Shown: piece by piece, positions 22,141 through 32,590 of the stretch
Position numbering within the stretch: the first letter of the stretch is position 1
Layout: each line of letters opens with the position of its first letter
NCBI GenBank assembly: GCA_963575745.1
Contig: CAUYUJ010018050.1
Span: 1-64,000, forward strand
Reading direction: 5' to 3'
From: Prorocentrum cordatum
Taxonomy: Eukaryota; Sar; Dinophyceae; Prorocentrales; Prorocentraceae
Length of the DNA stretch: 64,000 nucleotides
Position numbers and translations under genes: made by a program
Notes under the pieces: model-generated
The model's database searches: none
Told to the model about the DNA's origin: nothing
What the model saw: the letters and a program-made list of their open reading frames with translations, nothing else

Positions 22141-22350
22141 GGTGGTCATGTTGGGCCCCCCCCCAACCTTGGGGAGGCCAGGTTGGGCCCCCCCCCCCCA
22201 ATCTTGTGGGTTGCCAGGTTGGGGGCTCCCCCCAACCTTGGGGGGCATGTTGGGGTTTCCCCCCAAACTTGGGAGGTGTCATGGTGGAGGCCCCCCCCAA
22301 CCTTGAGGGGGTGCCAAGTTGGGGTCTCCCCCCAACCTTGGGGGTACCCT
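22140..22350 (+). repeat. CCCCAACCTTGGGG-based tandem repeat
   Basis: About six imperfect units of CCCCCCAACCTTGGGG with GCCAGGTTGGG or CATGTTGGGG spacers. The core is self-complementary. Confidence 0.8.
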
Positions 22351-22642
22351 CCCCGGCCTCATCCTTGCTCTCGTCCGCCTCTCACATCCGCCTGCTGCTG
22401 CTGCTGTTGCTGCTACTCTTCATCCCCCTCCTTATCTTCCTCTGTTGGGAGGTGATGCGTTGTGAGGGTGCCCCCCAAATCTTGGATGTGTCGCGTCGGG
22501 GGCTGACCCACACCCAGGGGTGTAACACATTGTGCGTTGACCGTTGCCATTGTATGGATTGAGGTCGGTTTGACCAGGACATTTGTTTGGTTTTGTCAGG
22601 GCCGCCTGCGCACTATGGCGAGGCCCGCAATCACAGATCTAC

Positions 22643-24214
22643 ATGGCGAGTGCAGAGGGGAAGAGCGCAAGCAAGTCCGATCTCAATGAGTCATTCGACT
22701 GGGCGAACCACGCCTTCGCACGGCTGGACGCGGACGGTGGGCTCGACACTGCTCGGTTTAAGAACCTCTTCGGCAACCGTGTGATCAGGGCCAGCTCGGC
22801 CTTTTCTGGAATTGGGGCCCCTGACCTGGCAGAATCAATCATATCGAATACCATCCAGAAGCGGCTGATGGGATCTTGTGGTCGTGAATGCAGTGGTACT
22901 AAGTTCATGCAGGCGTATGCAATCGAGAAGAGTGCGAAGTGTCAAGAGGAATTGCTCAACTCCCCACACTGCGCTCCAGACCACTTATTTGCCGACATCA
23001 TCGACTTCATGCCGAGGCACATTCAAATCAAATGCGGCAAGCACAAGGGCACTGAGCTATCCGCGCAGGAGCTGAAGAATCTGATTCCAAAGTGTCAGCC
23101 TCTTCCCAAGGCGTGGTGCGTGAAGCGCGGTAACTTCTGCAAGATTCCCACCAGCGACTTCCACGTGGCGGGTTCCCCATGCTTGGACGACTCGTCTATG
23201 GGGAAGCAACGTCACAAAGATGGTCCTCAATCCAAAGTGTTTTACAGCTGGGTCAGTCTGATGCGCTGGCAGAGGCCGAAGGTGATCTTGCACGAAAGCG
23301 TTTTGAAGTTCGGGGACGCTGAGCTCCGGGAGCTGATGTCAGACCTTTACGTTGTAATTCGCGCAGTCGTTGACCCCACGACGCTTGGCTGGCCCGCACA
23401 TCGACCAAGACAGTACTGCGTGTTGGTCCTGAAGTCTTGGATCGTTGAGCAGATCCCCACACATGTTACTTCTGTGGACGCCTATGTCATCGAGAAGCTG
23501 AACTTCTGCAACAACCTACAGAGGTTCCTGTCCAGGAATATGTTCCCAGGATACACGCTCAAGGACTTCATGATTGCATGCCAGTCGGAGCTGGACCAGT
23601 ACCTCACTTGGATGTAGGGTCGCAAGTACGCACACAAACGTTATGAAGACGATGGGCTTGACAGGCCTCAGCAGTTCACTTTCGATACCGCGCTTACCAA
23701 GTCTGAGATGAGGCGTCGGGAAGACTACTATGCATGGTGGCCTCGCGAAACGGGCGACCTCAACCAGAACCCGCTTAACAGGCCTATCCATTCGACCAAC
23801 GGCATTCTGAACACGATCATCAAGAGCACTGGCGTCCTCTGGCACCACGACTCTCATCGTCCACTGGTGCCTTCAGAGCTGGCAACCTCGATGGGCTTCC
23901 CAATCACGGCGGAGCACCAAGCCATCACTCTGTCCAATCATACCTTTTCTCGAGGTGTCCATGCTCCAGGTTGCCGCACTATCAGGTCGCAGACGACAGC
24001 GATTGGCAATAGCATGCATGTGAATGCTGTGGGTGGTTGCACTCTGATGATCATCGCGCTGCTTCCGAACCTCGGCACCCACGCGCCAATCATGGAGTTT
24101 TCGTCTTCATCGCCAGGATCGCCTCGCAACAGGAAGCCCAAGCGGCCCCCGGCCAGTGCCTTTTCTCAAGCGTTCCAGGTGCTGGTGAAGAGCAAGCGGG
24201 TGAGGCGTGAGTAA
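22643..24214 (+). pseudogene. Divergent C5-cytosine methyltransferase with one in-frame TAG
   Basis: The ATG at 22643 (MASAEGKSASKSDLNES) opens the frame. Residues about 52-63 are SAFSGIGAPDLA (motif I) and AIEKS near 93-97 fits motif II. FHVAGSPCLDDSSMG (173-187) is motif IV with the presumed catalytic Cys180, but Leu follows where PCQ enzymes have Gln. VILHESVLKF has the motif VI Glu218, and HRPRQYCVLVL is motif VIII. TAG at 23615-23617 (codon 325) interrupts, and the same frame continues to TAA 24212-24214. It holds SELATSMGFPI (motif IX area) and IGNSMHVNAVG (motif X). The C-terminus is basic and Ser/Pro-rich. Total length would be about 523 residues. A pyrimidine tract ending TTTTGTCAG at about 22600 may be a cis- or trans-splice acceptor. 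Motifs on both sides of the TAG argue for a recent mutation, sequence error or readthrough. Confidence 0.8.
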
Positions 24215-24800
24215 GGGCCAGCAGTCGTAGGTCGTAGGTGTATCGTAGGCACTCCAGGATCATGTGTTTTTGATTCCAGGGATTCCAGGGGTAACAGACA
24301 CGATTGTTTTTAGAACACAACCGTTTCCTGACAGGTTATTTCGAAACCGTTTGCATGTCGGATGAGCCTAGCAAAAGCAAGGCAACCTAATTCCCATGTT
24401 TAGTTCAGAGGTGTGCAACACATCTCGTAGGAGCTCGATCGCAGGGAGAGGTCGGAGCATAGCTTGAGAAGCCCACTGCCCGACAGTGAACATTAAAACT
24501 GTTGTCGCATCCCCATGTTCCCCCTTACTTAGCGTTGCTGCGGCGCACCTCTTGACTGAGAAGGACAACGTCCAAGGCGCGAAGGTGATCGCGCGTCGTT
24601 GCTCGCGACATGGGTCAAAGACAGCTCTTCTCCAGGGGTTGGCGATCCGGCGGGGGCGCCATGATGATCGCGCGTCGCGCAGCTAAGTGATGTGTGAGCT
24701 AGGTTGAGTTGGGGGATACTTGTTGAAGGTTCGTGGTCCGTTCTGGTGCTGGCAGCTGTTTTAGCTTACACCGTTTTAGTTTTGTTCTCCGGGCCTCCTA
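24215..24800. other. Intergenic stretch, nothing recognised
   Basis: About 590 bases between the methyltransferase stop and the duplicated exon unit. Only short direct repeats (GTCGTAGGTCGTAGG near 24225; GATCGCGCGTCG at 24587 and 24666) are evident. Confidence 0.5.
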
Positions 24801-24824
24801 CTGTACATCAGCCCAGTCTTCCAG

Positions 24825-25387
24825 ATGAGCGAAGATGGTGCATCGCCGAGCCGCGGGAAGCGCTCATGTTCTCGATCCCGCTCGCCTCGTGGCCTTGGTG
24901 GCGACGCCTTGCAAACGAACTCCTCCTCCTCCTCCTGGGCCTTCTCCTCCTCCTCCTCCTCCTCCTCCTTCTCCTCTTCTCCTCCTCCTCCTCCTCTCCT
25001 CGTCCTGTGTCCTGTCCCACATGTTTGTAGCATGCCCCCTAGGTGGTGAGGCCAGGGCAAGCTCGGCCGATGGCATCTTGTGGGTGGGTGTGGGGGATCT
25101 TGGATCTTGGGTTGTCTTGGCTTGGCCTGGGTTGGGTGTCTTGTTTTTGTTAGTTGGTCGTGTGGGTCCTTCTTGTTTGTGGTATGGTGGTGATTCTTGG
25201 TGTTGTAGTGTATTGTGTTGCCTGTTTTTTAGTAGGGATCTTTGTGTTGTTTTTTTTTCTTTTTTGTAGTTTTTTTTTTTGATTTTTTGTGTTGTTTTTG
25301 TTTTATCTTGTTTTTGTAGCTCTAGTCAGATTTCGCCATGGTCTTCGTCTGTCCCGTCGCAAGGGTACAAGAAGTAGCTCGAAGAGA
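24825..25387 (+). pseudogene. Decayed tandem copy of the 5' end of the ~1172-residue gene
   Basis: Exon 24825-24897 encodes MSEDGASPSRGKRSCSRSRS-PRGL and matches 25394-25466. A CTC-rich intron (24898-25030) and exon 25031-25079 also match the functional-looking copy. In the midst of that exon a 240-base T/G-rich segment (25080-25319, starting GT and ending TTTTTGTAG) is present that the second copy lacks. Matching exon sequence then resumes (CTAGTCAGATT...). Translation after removing it ends at TAG shortly beyond GYKK, so this copy appears non-functional. Confidence 0.6.
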
Positions 25388-25393
25388 CTTCCA

Positions 25394-28300
25394 ATGGGGC
25401 GAGATGGTGCATCGCCGAGCCGCGGGAAGCGCTCATGTTCTCGATCCCGCTCGCCTCGTGGCCTTGGTGGCGACGCCTTGCAAACGAACTCCTCCTCCTC
25501 CTGGTCCTTCCTCCTCCTCCTCCTCCTTCTCCTCTTCCCCCCATCCTCCTCCTCTCCTCGTCCTGTGTCCTGTCCCACATTTTTGTAGCATGCTCCCTAG
25601 GTGGTGAGGCCAGGGCAAGCTCGGCCGATGGCATCTTGAGCGCTAGTCAGATTATCGCCATGGTCTCGTCTGATCCCGGCGCAGGGGACAAGAAGGAGCT
25701 CGAGTCGTTCCTGAAGGATGCTGGGTCCCCCTACGACCGCTTCGACAACGCAGTGGAGTCGGTCACGATCCGCTACCCGACGGCCAAGGGCGCCGTCTTG
25801 AACAGGAAGCTGCGCGAGACCTACGGCCGCCCTGGACAATATAATCTGCCGTTCTTCCTCCCAAGTGGCAAACGGATGCTGTGGAGGCATCCGCTGAATG
25901 ATAGGAGCGAGAAAGATACTAGAGACACGTATTGCGAGGACATCAAGCGAGACGGCGTCATCGAGGGCGGCAGGTCCGAGTGCATTGCGATCATCAAGGT
26001 CGTGAACAACGAACCTCGGGCTTACTTCCTAGCAGGGGCGACTCTGATGGAAGCAGCATATCAAGCTTTCGAAGAGGCCCCTGACAATGTGCAGGTGCAG
26101 TTTACGAAATCTATGGGGATGCCCAATGTGTGTATATTCGACAGCAGGACGCCTGACGACGTCTCTCGCCACTACATTGACCTGCAGAACGAAAGGAATC
26201 GCCAGGGGAATTGTCGCGGTCACATCGAGATGTACAATGACGCGCAGATGATTTCAAAGAACTGGGAAGCCAAATGCAAACAGGAGGCTCAGGAGCGAAA
26301 GAAGCAGAAGAAGGAGCAGCAGGAGAAGAAGGAGAACATCGAGGCAGTCACAGGTGACGACGATAATAAGAAGAAAGTACCTTCAGTCGAAACCCGATAC
26401 CGCTTGTACGTCACCCAGACTTACCCGTTGAAGTTTCCGAAGTACGAGCCTTACTGCGACGCGAAGGAGGGTATAAAGAAGATGAAGACAATGGGTGTGT
26501 GGGACGACTACAAGACCTACTGCCGCACGTTCTGCAAATATACAGATCAAGGCTTCCACGGCCGAAAAGTCTTGTTTATCAACAATGAGGTGTGCAAGCT
26601 TCTGATAGACCATGAATCGTTATGGTCAGCGTGTCTGCCTCTTCTGAAGTTGGCTGTCCCGACGACTGATGGCAAGCCGTGGCTTCTGCGTGACGCTGCC
26701 CATGCAAAGGTCCTGCCGTGCCGCCTGCTCCCATTGAGAGAGACGAATGCGTTCCAGCTCAGCATTGCCCCCTCCCAGCAGACGAACAGCGCAGTGTTTG
26801 CGACGAGGAAGCAGGAGAATGCAGATAACCAAAAGAAGAGGGCCAAGTCTAAGCAGCCCCAGGCATCAGAGCAGAGATCAGCGACGGTCATGGACAAGGA
26901 CGGCGGCGTCAGGACTGCGTTCTTGCTGGATGATATGCTCACGTCAATCAAAGTAGGCATCCAGGGAGTCAAAGCACCAGACGAGGAGTTCGTCGACAAA
27001 GCTTTGGAGTGGTGCTTGACATTCGCACTCAGTGATAAGACCCAGGGGATCGTTCTTGATATCGGCAAGGCCCCAACTACCAAGCATAAGAGGTTCACGT
27101 CATGGACTGCGCTACGAAAAGTGATAAAGAAGAAACTTGTCGATCACCACTCTGGCTATGAACGCGACGGCGACAAAGCTGAGGCTGAGGAAGATCCAGA
27201 TTTACAAGGTGATGAAGATGCAGATGTCGAACAAGAAGAAGCCGAGCTTCCCGTCCAAGGTGGAGATGACAGCGGATCGACTCTCAATGTGGTCGGGGTC
27301 CTTCAGAAATTCCCACGGGTAGCAAGTCGGACGGCGGTCTTCTTGAAGGAGAATCCACCAAAAGGGGCGATCCAGATGGCTTTGAAATCGCACGATGCCC
27401 TTAACCGTATCAGAGTGTTCCTTTGGAGGGAGATGCCGCATAAGCTTTCTGTAAGGTCTGAAAGTGCTGAATCCGCCATGGCGGACATCATCGTGCCCAC
27501 GCTGCAGTTGAAGATCTTCGAGGAGGTACCTCCAGAGACGATCCAGCTCGCGCGCAATGTCTACAGAGAGGTCGGAAGAGAGGATTGGAGGAGGCCCGAC
27601 TGGTACAAGTCTTTCGGCCCGAAGGCATCCGGGCTCAAGGATCTGTGGGATGACTGCGAACGCCTTGAGGCGCACCCGCAGTTCCGAACCCTGTGCATGA
27701 AGCACTGCATGACGGAGTTGCTTGAGCTCGTAGCGGACAAGGAGTTCAATATCACTGATTTTGAAGATTTTGCATCGTACACCGAGTCACTTATCAATAT
27801 TTGCAGGTGCGGTGAGAAGTTCTTGACGACGAGCCTGGCAGACATCGCCGTTTTGGACGCAAACAAGAACAAAGCCGATGATTGGATACAATTCTGGACT
27901 CGAGTCTTGAAGAAGGGTACTCAGCCCAGTTCTGGCCATATGCAAAGACGCGACGATCATGAGTGGGAGGAGCTGCAGAAACAGTGGACCTCATCAATTA
28001 GCAGGCAGAAGGTCGAGGAACTTCGCGAGCTATTATCGGCCCAGCGTGGCGTACCACTGGAAGATCTCAAGAGGACTCTGAAGGACAATATCGTGAAGGA
28101 GCTCGTCGCAGACAAGCTGGTATGCGAGAAGAGGGCAGAGGACAACTTGGCTAACGAGTGGGGGAAGTTGAAGAACGGCGCCCCCGAGTCGCTGACTAAT
28201 GGCGTGGACGCGGACGGCGTGGACGTGCCCTTGGAGGGCCAGGCTCCAGATGATGGAGGCGACGGCGGCGACGCTGGCGACGCCAACATGATCAAGTTCA

Positions 28301-29539
28301 ACACGCAGCTGGACTCACACGTGCTGGCTCAATGGAACGCTGGAGTCTATGCAAGCATTGTTCAGTCTTGGATGCTCTGTCAACTTACATCAGGTGAATA
28401 CAGTGACAAGGGGTTGGACAACATCGTCTACAAGATGCCTGTCAAGACTGACGCCATGGGAAAGCCGATCACGCGTTTGTATTGCCGCCCTGAAGGGGCC
28501 GACGCGGTGAAGTTCTTCTTCATGGGGCGGGTCTCCGCAAGTATGAATGGCCAGTCTCTTGGATCCAAGATCTTCGTTGACGCAGGGCCTGTCGATCACT
28601 GCCAGACTCATCGCTACTTCGTCATGCCAGTGCAATCGACCATCGTCCCCAACACCCCGACGCCAGCCTGTGCATGGATGGTTCGAGCCGTGGGGGCGCC
28701 GACTGATGACGACGCAGATGAGAACACGAAGGCCAAGGAGGATCCTCCTACAATGAAGTTCGAGTACGTGGACGTTACATTGAACGACTGCTGCAATGGG
28801 AGCAAGAAGATCCCCGACATCAGCGTGACCTTGACCTACCTGGTCATCGATCGCAGCTTCTATGCGGATCCTGACGGCAACGAGGAGTTCGAGCTGAAGC
28901 GCCCGTGCTTACCCTGCGAGGTGGTCCTCCTCCTCCTCCTTCCTCCTCCTCCTTCTCCTCCTCCTCCCCCCTACCTGATTACCTACCAGGCCACCCCAAC
29001 CCAACCCGAAGACCCGAATTTCGGGTTGGGGGGGGTATGGGCTCCATATGTGTTTTTTCGATGTTCCCGGACCCCCCCCCCCCACTAGAAATCGATGGTA
29101 AATCTGAGCCTTCGGGTTGGGTTGGGGTGGTTTGGCGGGTGGTGACTACCAGCGGCAATGCAGGGCGCCGACAGGCGATCTTCCCAGGCCCGTGCCGTGC
29201 CCGGTGCCCCGCGCATCGAAGCCGAACTGCTGCCGAGGGGCCGAGGTCGCTCGCTCGCTCGCCCCTCCTCCCTCCTCCTCCTCCTCCTCCTCCTCCTGCT
29301 CCCTTCTCCTCCTCGATCCTACCTTCCCCTCTACCTTCTCCTCCTACCTTCTCCTCTTCCTCCTCCGCCCTCCTCCTCAAACCTCGCCCCTCAAAAACTC
29401 ATCTTCTAAACCCTCTCTCTGACAGGTGGCGGCGAACAAGCTGAAGCTCGAGCGCAAGCGGGAGCGGGAGAGGAAGGCCGCGCTCGAGAACTCGGAGGAG
29501 GGCATCCTGCGCAAAATCGGCAGGCACCTTCTGAAGTAG
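25394..29539 (+). CDS. ~1172-residue protein of unknown function (exons 25394-25466, 25589-28920, 29426-29539)
   Basis: The three exons sum to 3519 bases and keep phase at both GT-AG junctions (phase 1, then phase 0), which strongly supports the model. Exon 1 gives a short RS-type N-terminus (GKRSCSRSRSPRG). Exon 2 is a long globular-looking frame with a basic/Gln coiled stretch (QERKKQKKEQQEKKEN, about 26300-26345), an acidic stretch near 27180-27280 and a Gly/Asp linker near 28250-28285. A conserved-looking C-terminal region follows (FFMGRVSASMNGQSLGSKIF, HRYFVMPVQST). Exon 3 adds a basic helix (NKLKLERKRERERKAALEN) ending TAG 29537-29539. No enzyme motif is recognised; a nuclear, RNA- or chromatin-linked role is only suggested by the RS and basic segments. 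It lies 1.2 kb downstream of a methyltransferase on the same strand. Confidence 0.75.
28991..29130 (+). mobile_element. Foldback element inside intron 2 of the ~1172-residue gene
   Basis: CCACCCCAACCCAACCCGAA(G) at 28991-29011 is the perfect reverse complement of 29110-29130, and weaker pairing extends outward on both sides. The intron (28921-29425) otherwise consists of CTC tracts. Confidence 0.65.
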
Positions 29540-29851
29540 GCCCCAGAGGTGGGGCCCAGCACCTGCGCCCGTGCACGACGCGAGTGGAGGAGTAGGAGGA
29601 GGAGTAGGAGGAGGAGAAGGGGAGGAGAAGAAGGAGATAGGTAGAAGAAGAGAAGGAGGAAGTGTGCATGTGCGTCATGTGCGTAGGTGCGCTCACAGTC
29701 TCACAGTGTGCGCGCTTCGTATTGCGGTCAATTTGATGCCGTTGCAATTGACCGCGCGCTCGGGAGAGGCGCGAGGCCTCGCATGCTGAAACAGATCTTG
29801 CGGCGAACGAACGCCGCGTGTACGCCAGCGTTGGAGCGAGATCATCCATCT

Positions 29852-29960
29852 CAATCCTCCTCCTCCTCCTCCTCCTCCTCCTCCTCTTCCTCCTCTTCTT
29901 CCTCCTCCTCCTCCTCCTCCTCCCCCTCCTCCTCCTCCTCCTCCTCCTCCTCCTCCGATC
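29852..29960 (+). repeat. (CTC)n microsatellite
   Basis: TCCTCCTCC repeated with sparse interruptions. Confidence 0.9.
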
Positions 29961-30219
29961 GTCGACCGTCGTTGGGTCGCTGGCGCCGTCGACTTGCGGG
30001 CGGTTCTTGCCGCCGGAGGCCGGAGGATGAGGATCGGGGGTGGACAGAACCCCCAACAGTGACGCGTCAATTAGTGAATTGTCCGTTTTCGGTTCTCGAG
30101 AGGGCACCGTGGCCGTTATTTTCCAGGCTTGCGCCCGCCAGGTTTGGGCCCCAGGTCGTTTTCACTAAACCGCGTTTTACTAAATGGGGGTCTGTCCATC
30201 CCCGAGAGGATGAGGGTGG

Positions 30220-30412
30220 GGAAAAGGAGGAGGAGGAGGAGGAGGAGGAGGAGGATGAGGAAAAGAAGAGCGAGGAGGAGGAGGAGGAAGAGGAGGATGA
30301 GGAAAAGAAGAGCGAAGAGGATGAGGAATAGAAAAGCGAAGAGGAGGAGGAGGAAGAGGAGGAGGGGGGGGAGGAAGAGGAGGAGGAGGAGGAGGAACAG
30401 AAGAGTGAAGAG
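30220..30412 (+). repeat. (GAG)n microsatellite with 42-bp higher-order repeat
   Basis: GGAGGAGGAG runs containing repeated GATGAGGAAAAGAAGAGCGA blocks about 54 bp apart. Confidence 0.9.
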
Positions 30413-30903
30413 TAGAAACACGACGGCTGGGCTAACGCCTGCTCCTCCTCACCCGCCTCCCAGGAAGGGGGGGGGGAACGCTCGCCGCGCCGCTGGCCGT
30501 TCGCCACTACTGGGAAGGCCGCGACGCACGAGGCGCGATTATTTGCTCTCTCTGCGCTCCCCTCGTCAGATGTCCGCGCCCATTCTCGGTGCCCCGTCGT
30601 TTTTTTTTTTTTTTTTTTTTTTGCCACTTGGCCTCGGGGCCCGGGGAATTTCGCGAACTCTGATCGCGGCCCCCGGGGTGGCCCCTTCAAAAAAACGAAA
30701 ATCACCCCGCCCAGCAACAGGAAAACACAACGAGGTTGCGTTTACAAGTATGACCCCTCCAAAAAAGGAAAGGAAACGTTACTCGGCCATTGGAAATCAA
30801 CAAAGAAAAACACTACAGCTGAATACAAGCAAAAACAAAAAAAGAAAACGGCGCAGCGCAACAAGGAGATCTTCTCTCCTTCTGAGGCCCCAACGCTAGG
30901 CTA

Positions 30904-31666
30904 TCAAAAAACGCGGAAAAAAAACACCCTCGAAGCGGCCACTTTCTGACGAAATTTCTCAACGTGTATGCGCGTACTCAACTCTGTCCACTCGTCCCAC
31001 TTGACGTACATAACCCCTACCAGAATCGCGTTGGTTGCGTACTTGAACGCGGCCTTCAGGCCAGCCGACCCGCCTCCCTCGAGGAAGGCCATGCGACCGA
31101 GGGAGATGTACTCCCCGTCCTTCATCTCGGTCTTCTCGAACGTTTCCTCTTTTCTCTTTTTCCCAGCGCGCCTTATGCTTTTTGTGCAACTTCTTGCACC
31201 ACTTTGCTCGGGAGTCACGGCTTTCTGCCCGCCCATGGCATTTCGCATAATTCCTTCTCAGCTTACCTGACGCCGCAATTGCCCGCGCCCATCGCGAGCC
31301 GATCGCATTCCCTGCCGTCGTCTGCGTAGTGAAATAATAATTATTAAGGGCCAATTCTTCGAAGAGGGCTTTGTCCCTCGCGGCGTCCTCGGGGAGCGGG
31401 TCATCCTTTTCGATTTCTTTTGCAGCCTTCGCATCTTCCTTCCTCAGCTTTTGCACCTTGCCCACCAGGTCGCCGTTGAAGAACTGAGTGGGGACCTGAC
31501 TCATGCGCCCCATAGATTGCTCTTCAGTGCCCTTGAAGAGCGCGTCTTGGTTCATCGCGTCCAGCTCTTGATGAAGCTCGGTCAGCAGAGATTCCTTGTC
31601 GTTCGGCGCGTGGCCTTCGACGACGCGAACGTCTCCGCGACGCAGTGCCCCCTCCGCGCCGATATC

Positions 31667-31669
<3 letters not shown>
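30904..31669 (-). CDS. Charged protein of unknown function, minus strand (exons 31669-31267 and 31148-30904)
   Basis: The larger exon encodes a mixed-charge, mostly helical sequence: GDVRVVEGHAPNDKESLLTE, RMSQVPTQFFNGDLVGKVQK, then KEIEKDDPLPEDAARDKALF and LNNYYFTTQTTAGNAIG. It ends at CAG/GTAAGC (31266), the best donor in this gene. The next exon reads KTEMKDGEYISLGRMAFLEG, FKYATNAILVGVMYVKWDEW and IHVEKFRQKVAASR. A short purine-rich intron (31149-31266) keeps phase 1, but a frameshift without an intron cannot be excluded. The right edge abuts an A/(GA) tract on this strand. It may be the 3' end of the minus-strand gene at 32.6-36.6 kb. No family is recognised. Confidence 0.5.
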
Positions 31670-31704
<35 letters not shown>

Positions 31705-31728
31705 TTTTTTTTTTTTTTTTTTTTCTCT

Positions 31729-31764
<36 letters not shown>

Positions 31765-31935
31765 GATCGGCTCAGAGGGCGGCTCTCGTCTCTCTCTCTC
31801 AGGGTCGTCTCTCATCTCTCTACTCTCTCCTCTCTCTCTCGATCTCTCTCTCTCTTCTCTTCTCCTCTCTCTCAACTCTCTCGTCTCTCTCATCTCTCTC
31901 TCTCTCTTCTCTCTCTCTCTCTTCTCTCCCTCTTC
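31670..31935 (+). repeat. Poly-T followed by (CT)n
   Basis: About 55 T with one A, then CTCTCT with interruptions through 31935. On the gene strand this is (AG)n followed by A-tract. Confidence 0.9.
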
Positions 31936-31939
31936 CTTT

Positions 31940-32590
31940 CCTCTGGGCCCGCGGCCGCAGCTTGCCTTCCGCGGCGCTGCATCACGTTCGCAAAGCACGT
32001 GTCTGGGTAGGTGTCATGTTTGGCGCGACGTCTGGGGTCCCTTTCGCACACCCGTGGCCAGCCAGCTCCTGGGGCACCTCCTGTGGGGGGATGGGCGGGG
32101 GGGCGGGGCGCGCGGAGCAGAGTGCGGGTCGAGGAAGAGGAGGGGGGCGCACCGCCGAATCGCAAGCAAAACAAAGTAAGATGCCGATGCCCATAATCTC
32201 GGGAGGGGGCCTCGAAGCTCGCAATCAAATGTGAAGGGCGATGAGGAATAAACATAACAGAGGGGAACAGCGGCAGCAGCGCTAGATGTGGGCGGGGCAG
32301 AGGCTCGAGGAGGATCAGGGGCAGCAGCAGCGGCGCTGGATCTCGGATTCGAGCTCCATATTTCCAGCTGCCGCAGGGGTCGGGGCTGCGCTGTCCGTGG
32401 CCGTAGGGCTCGGGGCCGCGCTGCCCGCGGGTGCTGTCGTGGATCTCTGCGCCGTCGTCGCTGGAGTCGCCGTCCCTGCCGAATGCGGCGTCGCCGCAGC
32501 AGCCTGCGGCGCGAACCCTATTTCGGCGCTATACATTTCCCCCCGCTGCTGACTCTCACCGCTTCTCCCCTCTATCCCTTCATCCATCAA
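31940..32590. other. Intergenic or intronic stretch, nothing recognised
   Basis: GC-rich sequence with (GCA)n-like words near 32268-32340. Several open frames exist on both strands, none with motif or splice support. Confidence 0.4.

Larger units (their letters stand above)
29540..30900. other. Microsatellite-rich intergenic region
   Basis: It holds GAG/GGA tracts (29580-29660), (CTC)n (29852-29960), (GAG)n (30220-30412) and poly-T (30600-30622). The A-rich 3' part (30690-30900) would lie downstream of the minus-strand exons. Ser-, Leu- and Glu-rich open frames here are compositional. Confidence 0.6.
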
